From assembly GCA_029248745.1 (NCBI GenBank), contig JAQWIT010000003.1, positions 1-64,000 of the forward strand: a stretch of 64,000 nucleotides of DNA. The letters are read 5' to 3'. The notes below the pieces were generated by a model. The model saw only the letters and a program-made list of their open reading frames with translations, was not told where the DNA came from and made no database searches. Shown here one piece after another: positions 1 through 9,165 of this stretch (position 1 is the first letter of the stretch; every line of letters begins with the position of its first letter). A program made the position numbers and the translations under genes. Origin of the DNA: Gammaproteobacteria bacterium. Lineage in GTDB: Bacteria > Pseudomonadota > Gammaproteobacteria > Nitrosococcales > Methylophagaceae.

Positions 1-26
1 ACCCGGCTTATCGGCCATCTCATTAT
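1..26 (+). ncRNA. rnpB: 3' end of RNase P RNA (partial)
   Basis: The first bases, ACCCGGCTTATCGG, match what I recall of the conserved 3' terminal segment of bacterial type A RNase P RNA; the following GCCATCTC would be the 3' strand of helix P1. The rest of the RNA lies left of the window. rnpB just upstream of mraZ is a known gammaproteobacterial arrangement (for example Pseudomonas). The exact mature end is a guess. A 24-codon open frame ends at base 75, but the RNA match explains this stretch better. Confidence 0.7.
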
Positions 27-86
27 TAGCTTAGTGTTTTACGGGGCTATCATAAATATGCCGTTTAGTACTTAATACCTCGAATC

Positions 87-112
87 AAGCCACCTTTTTA
101 GGTGGCTTTTTT
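87..112 (+). terminator. Rho-independent terminator after rnpB
   Basis: An 8-bp perfect stem (AAGCCACC / GGTGGCTT) with a 6-base loop runs into six T residues. It lies about 60 bases past the inferred rnpB 3' end and separates that transcript from the mraZ promoter. Confidence 0.85.
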
Positions 113-149
113 GAATCTAAAAACAATAAAAATAAATTCCCGCAGAGAT

Positions 150-163
150 GACTAAATTTAGTC
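150..163. promoter_or_regulatory. 14-bp perfect palindrome, unknown operator
   Basis: GACTAAATTTAGTC is a perfect 14-bp palindrome in the rnpB-mraZ gap, six bases left of a CRP-like site. Its length and symmetry fit a dimeric regulator site, but no specific protein can be named. Confidence 0.3.
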
Positions 164-169
164 TAAATG

Positions 170-185
170 TGTGAACAGCTTCACA
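170..185. promoter_or_regulatory. CRP-like binding site
   Basis: TGTGA-N6-TCACA is present with both half-sites perfect (spacer ACAGCT), flanked by AAA and TAA, matching the CRP/Vfr consensus. Its centre is about 225 bases upstream of the predicted mraZ transcription start, far for a class I site. It could serve a weaker upstream promoter, or be coincidental. Confidence 0.4.
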
Positions 186-368
186 TAAACACGCTTCCTA
201 TTTAAGCTTGATTATCTTATCTTAATGCTAAGAAGTTACTTTAACTTCGAATCGCAGCACAATGATAAGAAAGTAGTCATGGGCCCTCACTAGAAATAAC
301 ACTTCACAGCTATAACTTCAGTTGGCTAAGTCATTGTCCACAAAAGAGGATTTTGTGCATTTTGATGC

Positions 369-397
369 TTGACACACCTTACCCTCACTCCTATAGT
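369..397 (+). promoter_or_regulatory. Sigma-70 promoter of the dcw cluster (PmraZ)
   Basis: TTGACA (369-374) and TATAGT (392-397) are separated by exactly 17 bases. The -35 is consensus and the -10 is one base off. The predicted start is near base 404, just at the first MraZ repeat, so a bound repressor would block initiation or clearance. Confidence 0.85.
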
Positions 398-402
398 GTC
401 AA

Positions 403-429
403 AAAGTGGGTAAAAGTGGAACAAAGTGG
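403..429 (+). promoter_or_regulatory. MraZ operator: three 10-bp-phased repeats
   Basis: AAAGTGG occurs three times at 403-409, 413-419 and 423-429, each exactly 10 bp apart and followed by G or A. This is the direct TGGGN-type array bound by MraZ on one DNA face in E. coli. It spans the predicted transcription start and lies 36 bp before mraZ, so autoregulation of the operon by its first product is expected. Confidence 0.85.
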
Positions 430-464
430 ATCAGCTTAATTTTTCTGACTAAGGCAAGCACTGA

Positions 465-917
465 ATGTTTCGAGGCGTAGCAAAATTTAATTTAGATGCA
501 AAGGGACGGATGGCTGTACCAGCCAAGTTCCGTAAGCTTCTGGACGTCTGTTGCGACGGTCGAATCGTTATCACAATCGATCATGCTGAGCATTGTTTAC
601 AGATGTATCCCCTAGGCGAGTGGGAAATTGTCGAAGATAAATTAGTCAGTCTACCAAGTTTAGATCCGAAAGTCCGCCAACTAAAAAGAATGTTATTGGG
701 TAATGCTACGGAGTGTGAACTTGACAGTCATGGCCGAGTATTACTCCCACCAAAGTTACGTGAGTTTGCAGATTTAGAAAAAGAATCTGTGATGTCGGGT
801 CAAGGCAACAAATTTGAAATCTGGAATGAGGGTGCGTGGAATAGCTTAATGGATGAATCAGTAGAACTGGGTTTTGAGGGTGACTTGCCTTCCACCTTAG
901 AAAATTTATCTATTTAG
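465..917 (+). CDS. mraZ: Transcriptional regulator MraZ
   Basis: The 150-residue protein has two tandem SpoVT/AbrB-like domains, with the paired motifs DAKGRMAVPAKFR (about residues 11-23) and DSHGRVLLPPKLR (about 87-99). MraZ forms a ring-shaped oligomer that binds promoter repeats and represses the dcw operon; those repeats sit just upstream at 403-429. It is the first gene of the cluster, seven bases before rsmH. Length is normal for the family. The ATG follows a weak AAGG about 10 bases upstream. Confidence 0.97.
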   Translation: MFRGVAKFNLDAKGRMAVPAKFRKLLDVCCDGRIVITIDHAEHCLQMYPLGEWEIVEDKLVSLPSLDPKVRQLKRMLLGNATECELDSHGRVLLPPKLREFADLEKESVMSGQGNKFEIWNEGAWNSLMDESVELGFEGDLPSTLENLSI

Positions 918-924
918 CGTCGCG

Positions 925-1863
925 ATGACTGAAAAGGGTTTAGAACATATCCCTGTCTTACTCAATGAGACAGTGGAAGGATTGGCGATCAAATCAAACG
1001 GCTGTTATATCGACGGCACGTTTGGTCGCGGCGGCCATGCAAAAGCAATATTGGCTAGCTTATCGCAAAAGGGAAAGTTATTGGGGTTGGATAAAGATCC
1101 CGAGGCGATAAAAGCAGGGCAATCGTTAGCGAGACAAGATGGACGGTTTGATATCGAAGAATGCTCATTTGCAACATTGAGTCAGGTAGTTAATGCAAGA
1201 TTGTGGCAGGGGAAGGTCGATGGGATTTTATTGGATATTGGTGTGTCATCACCACAACTCGATATGGCCGAGCGCGGCTTTAGCTTTCAAAAAGATGGCC
1301 CACTAGATATGCGTATGAACCCCAATGTCGGCATCAGTGCAGCGGAATGGATTGCAACAGCTGAGATGACTGAGATTGAGCGGATATTAAAAACATTGGG
1401 TGAAGAACGGTTTGGTAAACGTATTGCGCGCGCTATTGTCGAAACACGTGATGAATCGCCATTGATGACCACAAAACAATTGGCGGCTTTAGTTGATAAA
1501 GCTAGTCCAGTTCGTGAAAAAAACAAGCACCCAGCGACCAGGACGTTTCAAGCCATTCGTATTCATATTAATAATGAGTTGGATGACTTAACTGAAGTAT
1601 TACAACAAGCAGTAGATGCATTAGCATCAGGTGGGCGCTTAGCCGTCATCAGTTTTCATTCACTAGAAGATCGTATTGTAAAACGGTTTTTTCGTGATCA
1701 AGCTAAGGGAGATGATTTACCTTCATATTTTCCTGTGACTGCCGATCAGTTAAACCCAACAATTAAATTAGTAAGTAAAGCGATTAAGGCAGGCGAACAA
1801 GAATTATCTGTTAACCCAAGAGCACGCAGTGCAGTACTTCGTATTGTGGAGAAAGTCACATGA
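925..1863 (+). CDS. rsmH: 16S rRNA (cytosine1402-N4)-methyltransferase RsmH
   Basis: The 312-residue protein is the SAM-dependent enzyme that N4-methylates C1402 in the ribosomal P site (formerly MraW). Visible signatures are the N-terminal HIPVLLNE, the SAM-binding GTFGRGGH near residue 33, DIGVSSPQLD near 104 and the C-terminal NPRARSAVLR. It abuts mraZ and overlaps ftsL by four bases (ATGA), so the two are translationally coupled. Length is typical. Confidence 0.97.
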   Translation: MTEKGLEHIPVLLNETVEGLAIKSNGCYIDGTFGRGGHAKAILASLSQKGKLLGLDKDPEAIKAGQSLARQDGRFDIEECSFATLSQVVNARLWQGKVDGILLDIGVSSPQLDMAERGFSFQKDGPLDMRMNPNVGISAAEWIATAEMTEIERILKTLGEERFGKRIARAIVETRDESPLMTTKQLAALVDKASPVREKNKHPATRTFQAIRIHINNELDDLTEVLQQAVDALASGGRLAVISFHSLEDRIVKRFFRDQAKGDDLPSYFPVTADQLNPTIKLVSKAIKAGEQELSVNPRARSAVLRIVEKVT

Positions 1864-2153
1864 GCTTTGGACGGTTGATTGCCCTCATAAGTGAAAACTT
1901 AGCCTTGGTGTTAATGGTACTAGCAGTCGTCACATCAGCAATTTCTGTCGTGTACAGCAAACATCAAAGTCGTGTCGAATTTGTTGCGCTACAAAAACTA
2001 GAACAACATCGCGACCATCTGAACGAAGAGTGGGGAAGGTTACTACTCGAACAAAGCACTTATGCTGGGCCAGGACGAATCGAAAGCCAAGCTAAATTAA
2101 AACTCAAAATGACGGTACCAGTGGCACAACAAACATTGGTGATAAAGCCATGA
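1860..2153 (+). CDS. ftsL: Cell division protein FtsL
   Basis: This is a 97-residue bitopic membrane protein: a short cytoplasmic tail, one hydrophobic segment at about residues 10-32, then a periplasmic heptad-like coiled coil (residues about 36-80). FtsL forms the FtsQLB complex that recruits and activates FtsW-FtsI at the septum. Sequence is poorly conserved in this family, so position between rsmH and ftsI, length and topology carry the call. It overlaps both neighbours by four bases. Confidence 0.92.
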   Translation: MSFGRLIALISENLALVLMVLAVVTSAISVVYSKHQSRVEFVALQKLEQHRDHLNEEWGRLLLEQSTYAGPGRIESQAKLKLKMTVPVAQQTLVIKP

Positions 2154-3859
2154 GCGGTCGGAATACGATTCATCACGTTGCAGCTTGGCGGATCAACTTA
2201 TTGAGGTTGGTCTTTGTCACATTGGTGATTGGTCTAGGATGGCGGTTAGCCGATATTCAAGTATTGAACCCGGATTTCTTGCGAAATCAAGGCGATGCAA
2301 GACATGTCCGACAAGTTCCTGTTGCAGCGCATCGAGGCATGATTCTCGATCGTCATGGTGAACCTTTAGCGATCAGCACACCTGTCCATTCTATATGGAT
2401 AAACCCACAAGAATTTGATGCCGACAAAAAACAACTAGCATCATTAGCGAAAATAGTGGGGTTAAAAGCCACTAAAGTGAAGAAAAAGGTCAAACAAAAT
2501 AGTCATCGAGAGTTTGTTTACCTTAAGCGCCGTGTCACACCAGAAATTGCGGGCAAAGTGACCGACCTAAAATTGGCCGGTGTGGCATTACAACGGGAAT
2601 ACAAACGTTATTATCCAACTGCAGAAGTGACATCCCATCTCGTTGGTTTTACCAATGTAGATGATAATGGCCAAGAAGGCCTTGAGTTAATGCACGATGA
2701 TGTTCTGACAGGCGTACCAGGTTTGAAGCGCATGGTACGAGATAGTCGTGGTAATTATGTTGAAGGTGGCGAACAACTGAAAGCCACTAAAGATGGTCAA
2801 AATATTCAGTTAAGTATTGATTTGCGCTTACAATATTTAACCTATCAGGCATTAAAAGAAACAGTGTCTCAACATAGGGCGCGATCGGGATCAGCTGTTG
2901 TATTAGACATTCATACTGGCGAAGTCTTAGCGATGGTTAACCAACCTTCATTTAATCCGAATAACCGCCGTGGTTTAAAAAGCAGTGACTACCGTAATCG
3001 TGCTGTGACAGATGTATTCGAACCAGGCTCAACTGTTAAACCCTTTACCATGGCAAGCGGTTTAAAATCAGGAATAATCAAACCGACATCGGTCATTGAT
3101 ACGAGACCAGGTACATTGAGAGTATCAGGTCATACCATTAAAGATTTTCGTGATTATGGCCAAATTAATTTGGCGAAATTGATCCAGAAATCGAGCAATG
3201 TCGGTGTAAGTAAAATAGCCCTAGCAATGAAACCAACCCAATTGTGGCAGGACTTTTCTGCGTTCGGGCTGTCTGAAGCAACAGGGGCTTATTTCCCTGG
3301 CGAAGCGATGGGAAGCATGCCAGACCCACAAAAATGGCGTGAACTTGATAGGGCGACTTTGTCATACGGCTATGGTTTAGCATCGACTGCATTACAACTT
3401 GCACGTGGTTACATGGTACTAGCCAACGGTGGCATTTTACAGCCAGTGAGTTTTATCAAGACAATAGAAAAGCCGCGTGGACGTCGGGTTTATTCAACAG
3501 ATGTGATGAAGCAAGTAGTGAGCATGATGGAAGGGGTCGTTACAGCACAAGGAACAGCAAAGCTGGCGGCTGTAGATAACTACCGCGTTGCAGGCAAAAC
3601 AGGGACAGTAAAAAAAGCTAACAGAGGCGGCTATACCGAAGACCGCTATTTATCGTTATTTGCTGGCATTGTACCTGCCAGCAAACCCCGTCTCGCCATG
3701 GTGGTGATGGTCGATGACCCAAAAGGTGAAGATTATTATGGTGGTTTGATTGCGGCACCAGTTTTTTCTGAAGTGATGACTGGTGCAATGCGTTTACTCA
3801 ATATTGCTCCAGATGATTTGCCAAGTCCGCAACTTATTGTAGCTGGTAAGCAGTCATGA
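2150..3859 (+). CDS. ftsI: Septal peptidoglycan transpeptidase FtsI (PBP3)
   Basis: A 569-residue class B penicillin-binding protein with an N-terminal membrane anchor (about 17-37), a pedestal domain and a C-terminal transpeptidase domain. The catalytic motifs are all present: STVK with nucleophile Ser294, SSN at 348-350 and KTGT at 483-486. It cross-links septal peptidoglycan with FtsW. Overlaps with ftsL and murE are four bases each. Confidence 0.97.
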   Translation: MSGRNTIHHVAAWRINLLRLVFVTLVIGLGWRLADIQVLNPDFLRNQGDARHVRQVPVAAHRGMILDRHGEPLAISTPVHSIWINPQEFDADKKQLASLAKIVGLKATKVKKKVKQNSHREFVYLKRRVTPEIAGKVTDLKLAGVALQREYKRYYPTAEVTSHLVGFTNVDDNGQEGLELMHDDVLTGVPGLKRMVRDSRGNYVEGGEQLKATKDGQNIQLSIDLRLQYLTYQALKETVSQHRARSGSAVVLDIHTGEVLAMVNQPSFNPNNRRGLKSSDYRNRAVTDVFEPGSTVKPFTMASGLKSGIIKPTSVIDTRPGTLRVSGHTIKDFRDYGQINLAKLIQKSSNVGVSKIALAMKPTQLWQDFSAFGLSEATGAYFPGEAMGSMPDPQKWRELDRATLSYGYGLASTALQLARGYMVLANGGILQPVSFIKTIEKPRGRRVYSTDVMKQVVSMMEGVVTAQGTAKLAAVDNYRVAGKTGTVKKANRGGYTEDRYLSLFAGIVPASKPRLAMVVMVDDPKGEDYYGGLIAAPVFSEVMTGAMRLLNIAPDDLPSPQLIVAGKQS

Positions 3860-5379
3860 CCAGTCACCAAGATAAAATGTTATCAAGCTTATTAGTGGGC
3901 ATGGTTGGAGATCCCAGTTTAATAGCAGACATGGCGATTAGTAGTGTCTCAATGGATAGTCGTGAAATAGAATCAGGTGCGTTATTTATTGCTACAGCAA
4001 AAGAGGCAGAGCAGCGTCAAAGTCATATACGACAGGCGATAGAGTCTGGAGCAAAGGCAGTATTAATTGATGACATCAGTAGTACAGCGCTAACACAGCA
4101 AGCAGTACAAGTAATTACTGTGAATGCATTAGAGTCCAAAATCAGTGACATCGCCGCTCGTTTTTATGGTCACCCATCGCTGGCTCAAACAGTGATTGCT
4201 GTCACAGGCACTAATGGTAAAACATCGGTTACGCAATTTATTGCCCAATGTCTTGAAGCTTCAGGCCAAGCTTGTGGTGTTATAGGGACTCTAGGTTGTG
4301 GTCGTATTGAGACTTTGATTGAGACAGGGATGACAACACCTAATCCAGTAGCGATGCAAGCCATGCTAGCTGATTTCTTTGAACAGTCCATTAACATAGT
4401 GGTAATAGAAGCCTCATCCCACGCTTTAGAGCAAGGTCGTTTGAATAGTGTGGCAATCGATGTGGCTGTTTTGACGAATTTAAGCAGAGATCATCTCGAT
4501 TATCATCATGATATGGCGAGTTATGCCAATGCAAAAAAACGCCTGTTCCAATTTGATAGCGTGAAAACAGCTGTAATCAACGCACAAGATAATTTTGGCC
4601 AGAGTTTAATTGAAGAATTTGAATTCGAAGACACTATCCATGTGATGACTTATGGCCAAGACAGTAAGACAGATATTGCAGCTAATGATGCCAACATGAC
4701 AAAGCAAGGTGTCAGCTTTAATTTAGTTAAAGAGGCGCTATCCGCCCAAATTAATAGCAGCCTATTAGGGTTATTTAATATTGATAATTTATTAGCGGCA
4801 GCCTGTAGTTTAGTTGCGATTGGCCTTTCATTTGAGCAGGTGGCAAAAAGCTTAGCACAATGCCAAGCAGCAAAAGGTCGAATGGAAATTGTTGGTGGTG
4901 ATAAGCAAGCGACGGTTGTTGTCGATTTTGCACATACCCCTGATGCCTTATCAAAAGCATTACTCACCTTACAAGATCATAAATCAGCACAAGCTCAATT
5001 GTGGTGTGTATTTGGTTGTGGTGGCGATCGTGATACGGGCAAGCGAGCAGAAATGGGCGCTACTGCAGAGAAATATGCCAATAAGATGATTATCACAGCC
5101 GATAATCCGCGAAGTGAAAGTAATGAAGCCATAGTGGAAGCCATTTTAAGTGGTCTAGAAAACCCACAAACTGTTTATATAGAGCATGACCGTCAACAGG
5201 CTATTTATCACGCAATCGAGCATGCAAAAAAAGACGACTTGATACTGGTAGCAGGTAAAGGCCATGAGCAATATCAAGAAATTGCCGGTGTTAAAAAGCC
5301 CTATAGTGATATTGAAACTGTGACTACTGCATTGAAAGCAGCGAATGATGCCAAGACTGCCATAGAGAGAGTACGTTAA
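3856..5379 (+). CDS. murE: UDP-MurNAc-tripeptide synthetase MurE
   Basis: This 507-residue cytoplasmic ligase adds the third residue of the stem peptide. The ATP-binding VTGTNGKTS is at about 116-124. The DNPR motif at 416-419 is the signature of meso-diaminopimelate-adding enzymes, as expected for a Gram-negative. Mur ligase N, middle and C domains are complete. It overlaps ftsI by four bases and its stop touches murF. Confidence 0.97.
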   Translation: MTSHQDKMLSSLLVGMVGDPSLIADMAISSVSMDSREIESGALFIATAKEAEQRQSHIRQAIESGAKAVLIDDISSTALTQQAVQVITVNALESKISDIAARFYGHPSLAQTVIAVTGTNGKTSVTQFIAQCLEASGQACGVIGTLGCGRIETLIETGMTTPNPVAMQAMLADFFEQSINIVVIEASSHALEQGRLNSVAIDVAVLTNLSRDHLDYHHDMASYANAKKRLFQFDSVKTAVINAQDNFGQSLIEEFEFEDTIHVMTYGQDSKTDIAANDANMTKQGVSFNLVKEALSAQINSSLLGLFNIDNLLAAACSLVAIGLSFEQVAKSLAQCQAAKGRMEIVGGDKQATVVVDFAHTPDALSKALLTLQDHKSAQAQLWCVFGCGGDRDTGKRAEMGATAEKYANKMIITADNPRSESNEAIVEAILSGLENPQTVYIEHDRQQAIYHAIEHAKKDDLILVAGKGHEQYQEIAGVKKPYSDIETVTTALKAANDAKTAIERVR

Positions 5380-6728
5380 TGACATTTACATTAGCGACAG
5401 CTGCTGAATGTCTCAATTGCAGGGAACCAGATGGTTCGGCATTGATTACAGGTGCCGCGATCGATAGTCGTCAAATCAAACCCGGTGATGTTTTTGTTGC
5501 TATTGCTGGGGAACAGGTCGATGGCCATGATTATATTGCAGCGGCACGAGAAGCGGGTGCGGTTGCTGCACTGGTGTCACGACAACAAGATGATGTTTTA
5601 CCTCAATTAGTCGTTGAGGATGTGATCTCAGCATTTGGCACATTAGCCGCTCATTGGCGTGACCAAAGTACATGTAAAGTGGTTGCAGTGACAGGGAGTA
5701 ACGGTAAAACAACCGTGAAAGAAATGCTCGCAGCAATTTTGTCACAAAGCCATCGAGTGATCGCAACAGCAGGTAACTTAAACAATAACCTAGGTGTGCC
5801 GCTGACCTTATTCCGCTTACAAGTCGATACAGAATATGCCGTGATAGAAATGGGGGCTAATCATCTTGGTGAAATTGCCGAATTAGTGACGTTAGCTAAA
5901 CCAATTGTCTCTTTGGTCAATAATGTCAGTGCGGCACATATTGAAGGGTTTGGCAGTTTAGAAGGTGTTGCTATTGCCAAAGGAGAAATCTTCTCATATT
6001 TACCTGAAAAGGGTATTGGCATCGTGAATGCTGATATGCCCTATGTGGCTCAATGGCAGCAGTCTCTCAGCGATCACAAAATGATGACTTTTGCGTTAGA
6101 AGCAGAAGCAGATATAAAAGCGACAGATTGCCAATCATATGTGATTGGCAGCCATTTTATGGTCAAATGCGAAGAGACTTTCCACTATGTCGATTTACCA
6201 TTACCGGGCAAACACAATATTGCGAATGCTCTAGCCGCGTTCACAGCTTGTAAAGCCTTATCAATTTCAATTGAAGACATGATTAATGGTTTAGCACAAA
6301 TGAAAGGTGTGCCACACCGTTTACAATTACGCCAAGGGTTTGGAAATGCGACTTTAATTGACGATACCTACAATGCGAATCCAGGTTCATACCAACAAGC
6401 AATTGCAACATTGCGAACATTCCCAGGACAGCATTGGTTAGTCCTAGGAGACTTTGGCGAATTAGGCGAAGCCAGCGCAAAAATTCATAACGATTTAGGT
6501 CAACAGGCTAAAGCAGCCGGAGTGACGCGTTTGTTGACTGTAGGCCAGCACAGCGAATTAGCCAGCCAAGCTTTTGGTGAAGGTGCACAGCATTTTAGCG
6601 ATATTGTTGATTTGCAAAAACAGTTAGAAACGACACTAGCAGAAGATGTGACCTGTTTAATCAAAGGCTCACGTTTTATGCAACTCGATAAATTAGCAGA
6701 TGGACTTGCTGTGGAAGGGAAGAACTAA
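5379..6728 (+). CDS. murF: UDP-MurNAc-tripeptide:D-Ala-D-Ala ligase MurF
   Basis: The 449-residue ligase joins D-Ala-D-Ala to the UDP-MurNAc-tripeptide, the last cytoplasmic step of the nucleotide precursor. The P-loop VTGSNGKTT is at about 104-112, and DDTYNANP, typical of MurF, lies in the C-terminal half. Start and stop overlap murE and mraY by one base (TAATG). Confidence 0.97.
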   Translation: MTFTLATAAECLNCREPDGSALITGAAIDSRQIKPGDVFVAIAGEQVDGHDYIAAAREAGAVAALVSRQQDDVLPQLVVEDVISAFGTLAAHWRDQSTCKVVAVTGSNGKTTVKEMLAAILSQSHRVIATAGNLNNNLGVPLTLFRLQVDTEYAVIEMGANHLGEIAELVTLAKPIVSLVNNVSAAHIEGFGSLEGVAIAKGEIFSYLPEKGIGIVNADMPYVAQWQQSLSDHKMMTFALEAEADIKATDCQSYVIGSHFMVKCEETFHYVDLPLPGKHNIANALAAFTACKALSISIEDMINGLAQMKGVPHRLQLRQGFGNATLIDDTYNANPGSYQQAIATLRTFPGQHWLVLGDFGELGEASAKIHNDLGQQAKAAGVTRLLTVGQHSELASQAFGEGAQHFSDIVDLQKQLETTLAEDVTCLIKGSRFMQLDKLADGLAVEGKN

Positions 6729-7810
6729 TGCTGCTTTATCTAGCAGAGTATTTAAGCCAATTCGATACTGGTTTTTCGGTATTCCAGTACCTAACATTAC
6801 GTTCAATACTTGGAGTAATAACGGCTTTAGGCATTGCCTTAATTGTCGGGCCAAGCATGATTCGCAAATTGAGCTTTAAACAAATTGGTCAAGTGGTTAG
6901 AGATGATGGTCCACAATCGCATTTAAGTAAATCAGGCACACCGACAATGGGTGGAGCACTGATTTTAGTAGCGATCGCTATCAGCACTTTTTTATGGGCC
7001 GATTTATCAAGCCGTTATGTGTGGGTGGTTTTAGTGGTGACGTTGGCTTTTGGCATCATTGGCTTTGTTGATGATTACATCAAACTAGTACGCCAAGATC
7101 CAAAAGGCCTGCTGAGCCGTTACAAATATTTTTGGCAATCGATTGTCGGTGCTGGTGCGGCTATTTTCCTTTATTACACAGCAGTGGTACCCGCAGAAAC
7201 AGAATTGATTATTCCTTTCTTTAAGGATGTCATCATCCCATTAGGTGCTTGGTATATGTTACTGGCTTACTTAGTCATCGTGGGCAGTAGCAACGCCGTT
7301 AATTTGACTGATGGTTTAGATGGTCTAGCCATTTTACCTACCGTCATGGTCGCTGGTGCATTGGGTTTATTTAGTTATTTAACAGGACATTCAGAGTTTG
7401 CACGTTATTTAGCGATACCTTATATCCCGGGTGTTGGCGAACTCACGGTTTTTTGTGCTGCAATGGTCGGAGCAGGCTTAGGGTTTCTCTGGTTCAACAC
7501 CTATCCAGCACAAGTCTTCATGGGTGATATCGGTGCATTGGCATTGGGTGCAGCGTTGGGCTGTGTCGCGGTATTAGTCAGGCAAGAATTGGTACTACTC
7601 ATTATGGGTGGCGTATTTGTTATCGAAACCTTATCTGTAGTTGTACAAGTTGCTTCATATAAATTACGTGGAAAACGTGTGTTTCTAATGGCACCTATTC
7701 ACCATCACTATGAGCTTAAAGGCTGGCCTGAACCGCGTATCATCGTGCGGTTTTGGATAATAACTGTGTTCCTAGTGTTAGTTGGCATAGCGACGTTAAA
7801 AATCAGATGA
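6728..7810 (+). CDS. mraY: Phospho-MurNAc-pentapeptide transferase MraY
   Basis: A 360-residue polytopic inner membrane protein (about ten hydrophobic segments). It transfers phospho-MurNAc-pentapeptide to undecaprenyl phosphate, making lipid I. Family signatures include the acidic FVDDYIKL near residue 116, [13 protein letters not shown] near 190, and the C-terminal PIHHHYE loop. Its TGA overlaps the murD ATG. Length equals that of the E. coli enzyme. Confidence 0.97.
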   Translation: MLLYLAEYLSQFDTGFSVFQYLTLRSILGVITALGIALIVGPSMIRKLSFKQIGQVVRDDGPQSHLSKSGTPTMGGALILVAIAISTFLWADLSSRYVWVVLVVTLAFGIIGFVDDYIKLVRQDPKGLLSRYKYFWQSIVGAGAAIFLYYTAVVPAETELIIPFFKDVIIPLGAWYMLLAYLVIVGSSNAVNLTDGLDGLAILPTVMVAGALGLFSYLTGHSEFARYLAIPYIPGVGELTVFCAAMVGAGLGFLWFNTYPAQVFMGDIGALALGAALGCVAVLVRQELVLLIMGGVFVIETLSVVVQVASYKLRGKRVFLMAPIHHHYELKGWPEPRIIVRFWIITVFLVLVGIATLKIR

Positions 7811-9165
7811 CGATGATGGCAAATAAACAAGCGCAAGCAAATACATTCTTGATCATTGGTTTAGGCCAAACAGGATTGTCTTGTGCTCGTTTTCTTGTTG
7901 AGCATGGCCATATTGTTGCGGTAATGGATACCCGTGACAACCCACCTGCTTTAGCAACATTACAAACAGAATTACCAGAAGTATTGGTCCAAACGGGTGG
8001 TTTAGCGAATGATTGGATGCTACGAAGCGATACCATTGTGTTGAGTCCAGGCATTGATCCACGTTTGCCTGAAATCAAAAAAGCACGAGAACAGGGTATT
8101 GAAATCATCGGTGATATCGAATTATTCATCCGTTATGTCAATGAGCCAGTCATTGCGATCACTGGGTCAAATGGTAAAAGTACAGTCACAACAATGGTTG
8201 CAGAAATGGCCGTTGTTGCAGGTAAAAAAGTACAAGTAGGTGGCAACTTAGGTGTGCCAGCACTTGAGTTAATTACAGAACCAGCACCTGACTTTTATAT
8301 TTTAGAATTATCGAGCTTTCAATTAGAAACAGTGTCGTCATTAGATGCACAGGCAGCTGTTGTATTGAATATTAGTCCAGATCATCTCGATCGCTACGAC
8401 AGCGAACAGGAATATCAAAAAACCAAGGCCAAAATTTATGTAGGCTCTGGCACGATGGTGATTAACCGTGATGATCCATTGGTCAACAGCTGGTCAAAAG
8501 AAAACCGTCGCCAAATTGGTTTCACGTTAAATACCCCTGCTGATAATGAATTCGGATTAGTAATAGGAGACGACAAAACCTATTTAGCACAAGGTCAGCA
8601 AAAACTGATTGATATCGAACAGTTACAAATTACTGGTCAACACAATATGGCTAATGCACTAGCTGCTTTAGCTTTGGGGCAAGCAATGGCTTTACCCATC
8701 ACAGCGATGTTGGAATCAATGAGTGAATATCGTGGCTTACCTCACCGTTGCCAATTAGTGGCAAAACAACAAGGCGTACGTTGGGTTAATGATTCAAAAG
8801 CGACGAATGTGGGTGCATGTATTGCGGCAATTGAAGGGTTAGCAAAAAATAAAAACATTATCCTTATCGCGGGTGGTGTTGCCAAAGAGCAGGCATTTTC
8901 AGATTTAACACCGGTACTCGAACAATACGTCAAAGCGATTGCCTTACTAGGACAAGATGCAGCCGTAATCGCTGAGAACGTACCAAAAACTACTCAGAAA
9001 AATCATGTAACGGATATGGCTGATGCAATACGCTATGCCAAATCGAAAGCCGATGACGGAGATATTGTCTTACTATCTCCAGCTTGTGCAAGTTTTGATA
9101 TGTATAGTAGTTATGTTGAGCGTGGTGAATCCTTTATCCAAGCAGTTGAGGATGCGCTGACATGA
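7807..9165 (+). CDS. murD: UDP-MurNAc-L-Ala:D-Glu ligase MurD
   Basis: A 452-residue ligase adding D-glutamate to UDP-MurNAc-L-alanine. The N-terminal Rossmann-type motif [12 protein letters not shown] and the P-loop ITGSNGKST (from residue 118) are clear. A longer frame opens at 7753, but that start lies deep inside mraY. The ATG at 7807 makes an ATGA overlap with the mraY stop and gives a family-like length; ATGs at 7813 and 7816 are alternatives. Confidence 0.95.
   Translation: MTMMANKQAQANTFLIIGLGQTGLSCARFLVEHGHIVAVMDTRDNPPALATLQTELPEVLVQTGGLANDWMLRSDTIVLSPGIDPRLPEIKKAREQGIEIIGDIELFIRYVNEPVIAITGSNGKSTVTTMVAEMAVVAGKKVQVGGNLGVPALELITEPAPDFYILELSSFQLETVSSLDAQAAVVLNISPDHLDRYDSEQEYQKTKAKIYVGSGTMVINRDDPLVNSWSKENRRQIGFTLNTPADNEFGLVIGDDKTYLAQGQQKLIDIEQLQITGQHNMANALAALALGQAMALPITAMLESMSEYRGLPHRCQLVAKQQGVRWVNDSKATNVGACIAAIEGLAKNKNIILIAGGVAKEQAFSDLTPVLEQYVKAIALLGQDAAVIAENVPKTTQKNHVTDMADAIRYAKSKADDGDIVLLSPACASFDMYSSYVERGESFIQAVEDALT

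Noticed and set aside
1-75. Open frame of 24 codons ending in TAA at 73-75
   Set aside because: The first bases match the RNase P RNA 3' end and a terminator follows, so a protein tail is less likely.
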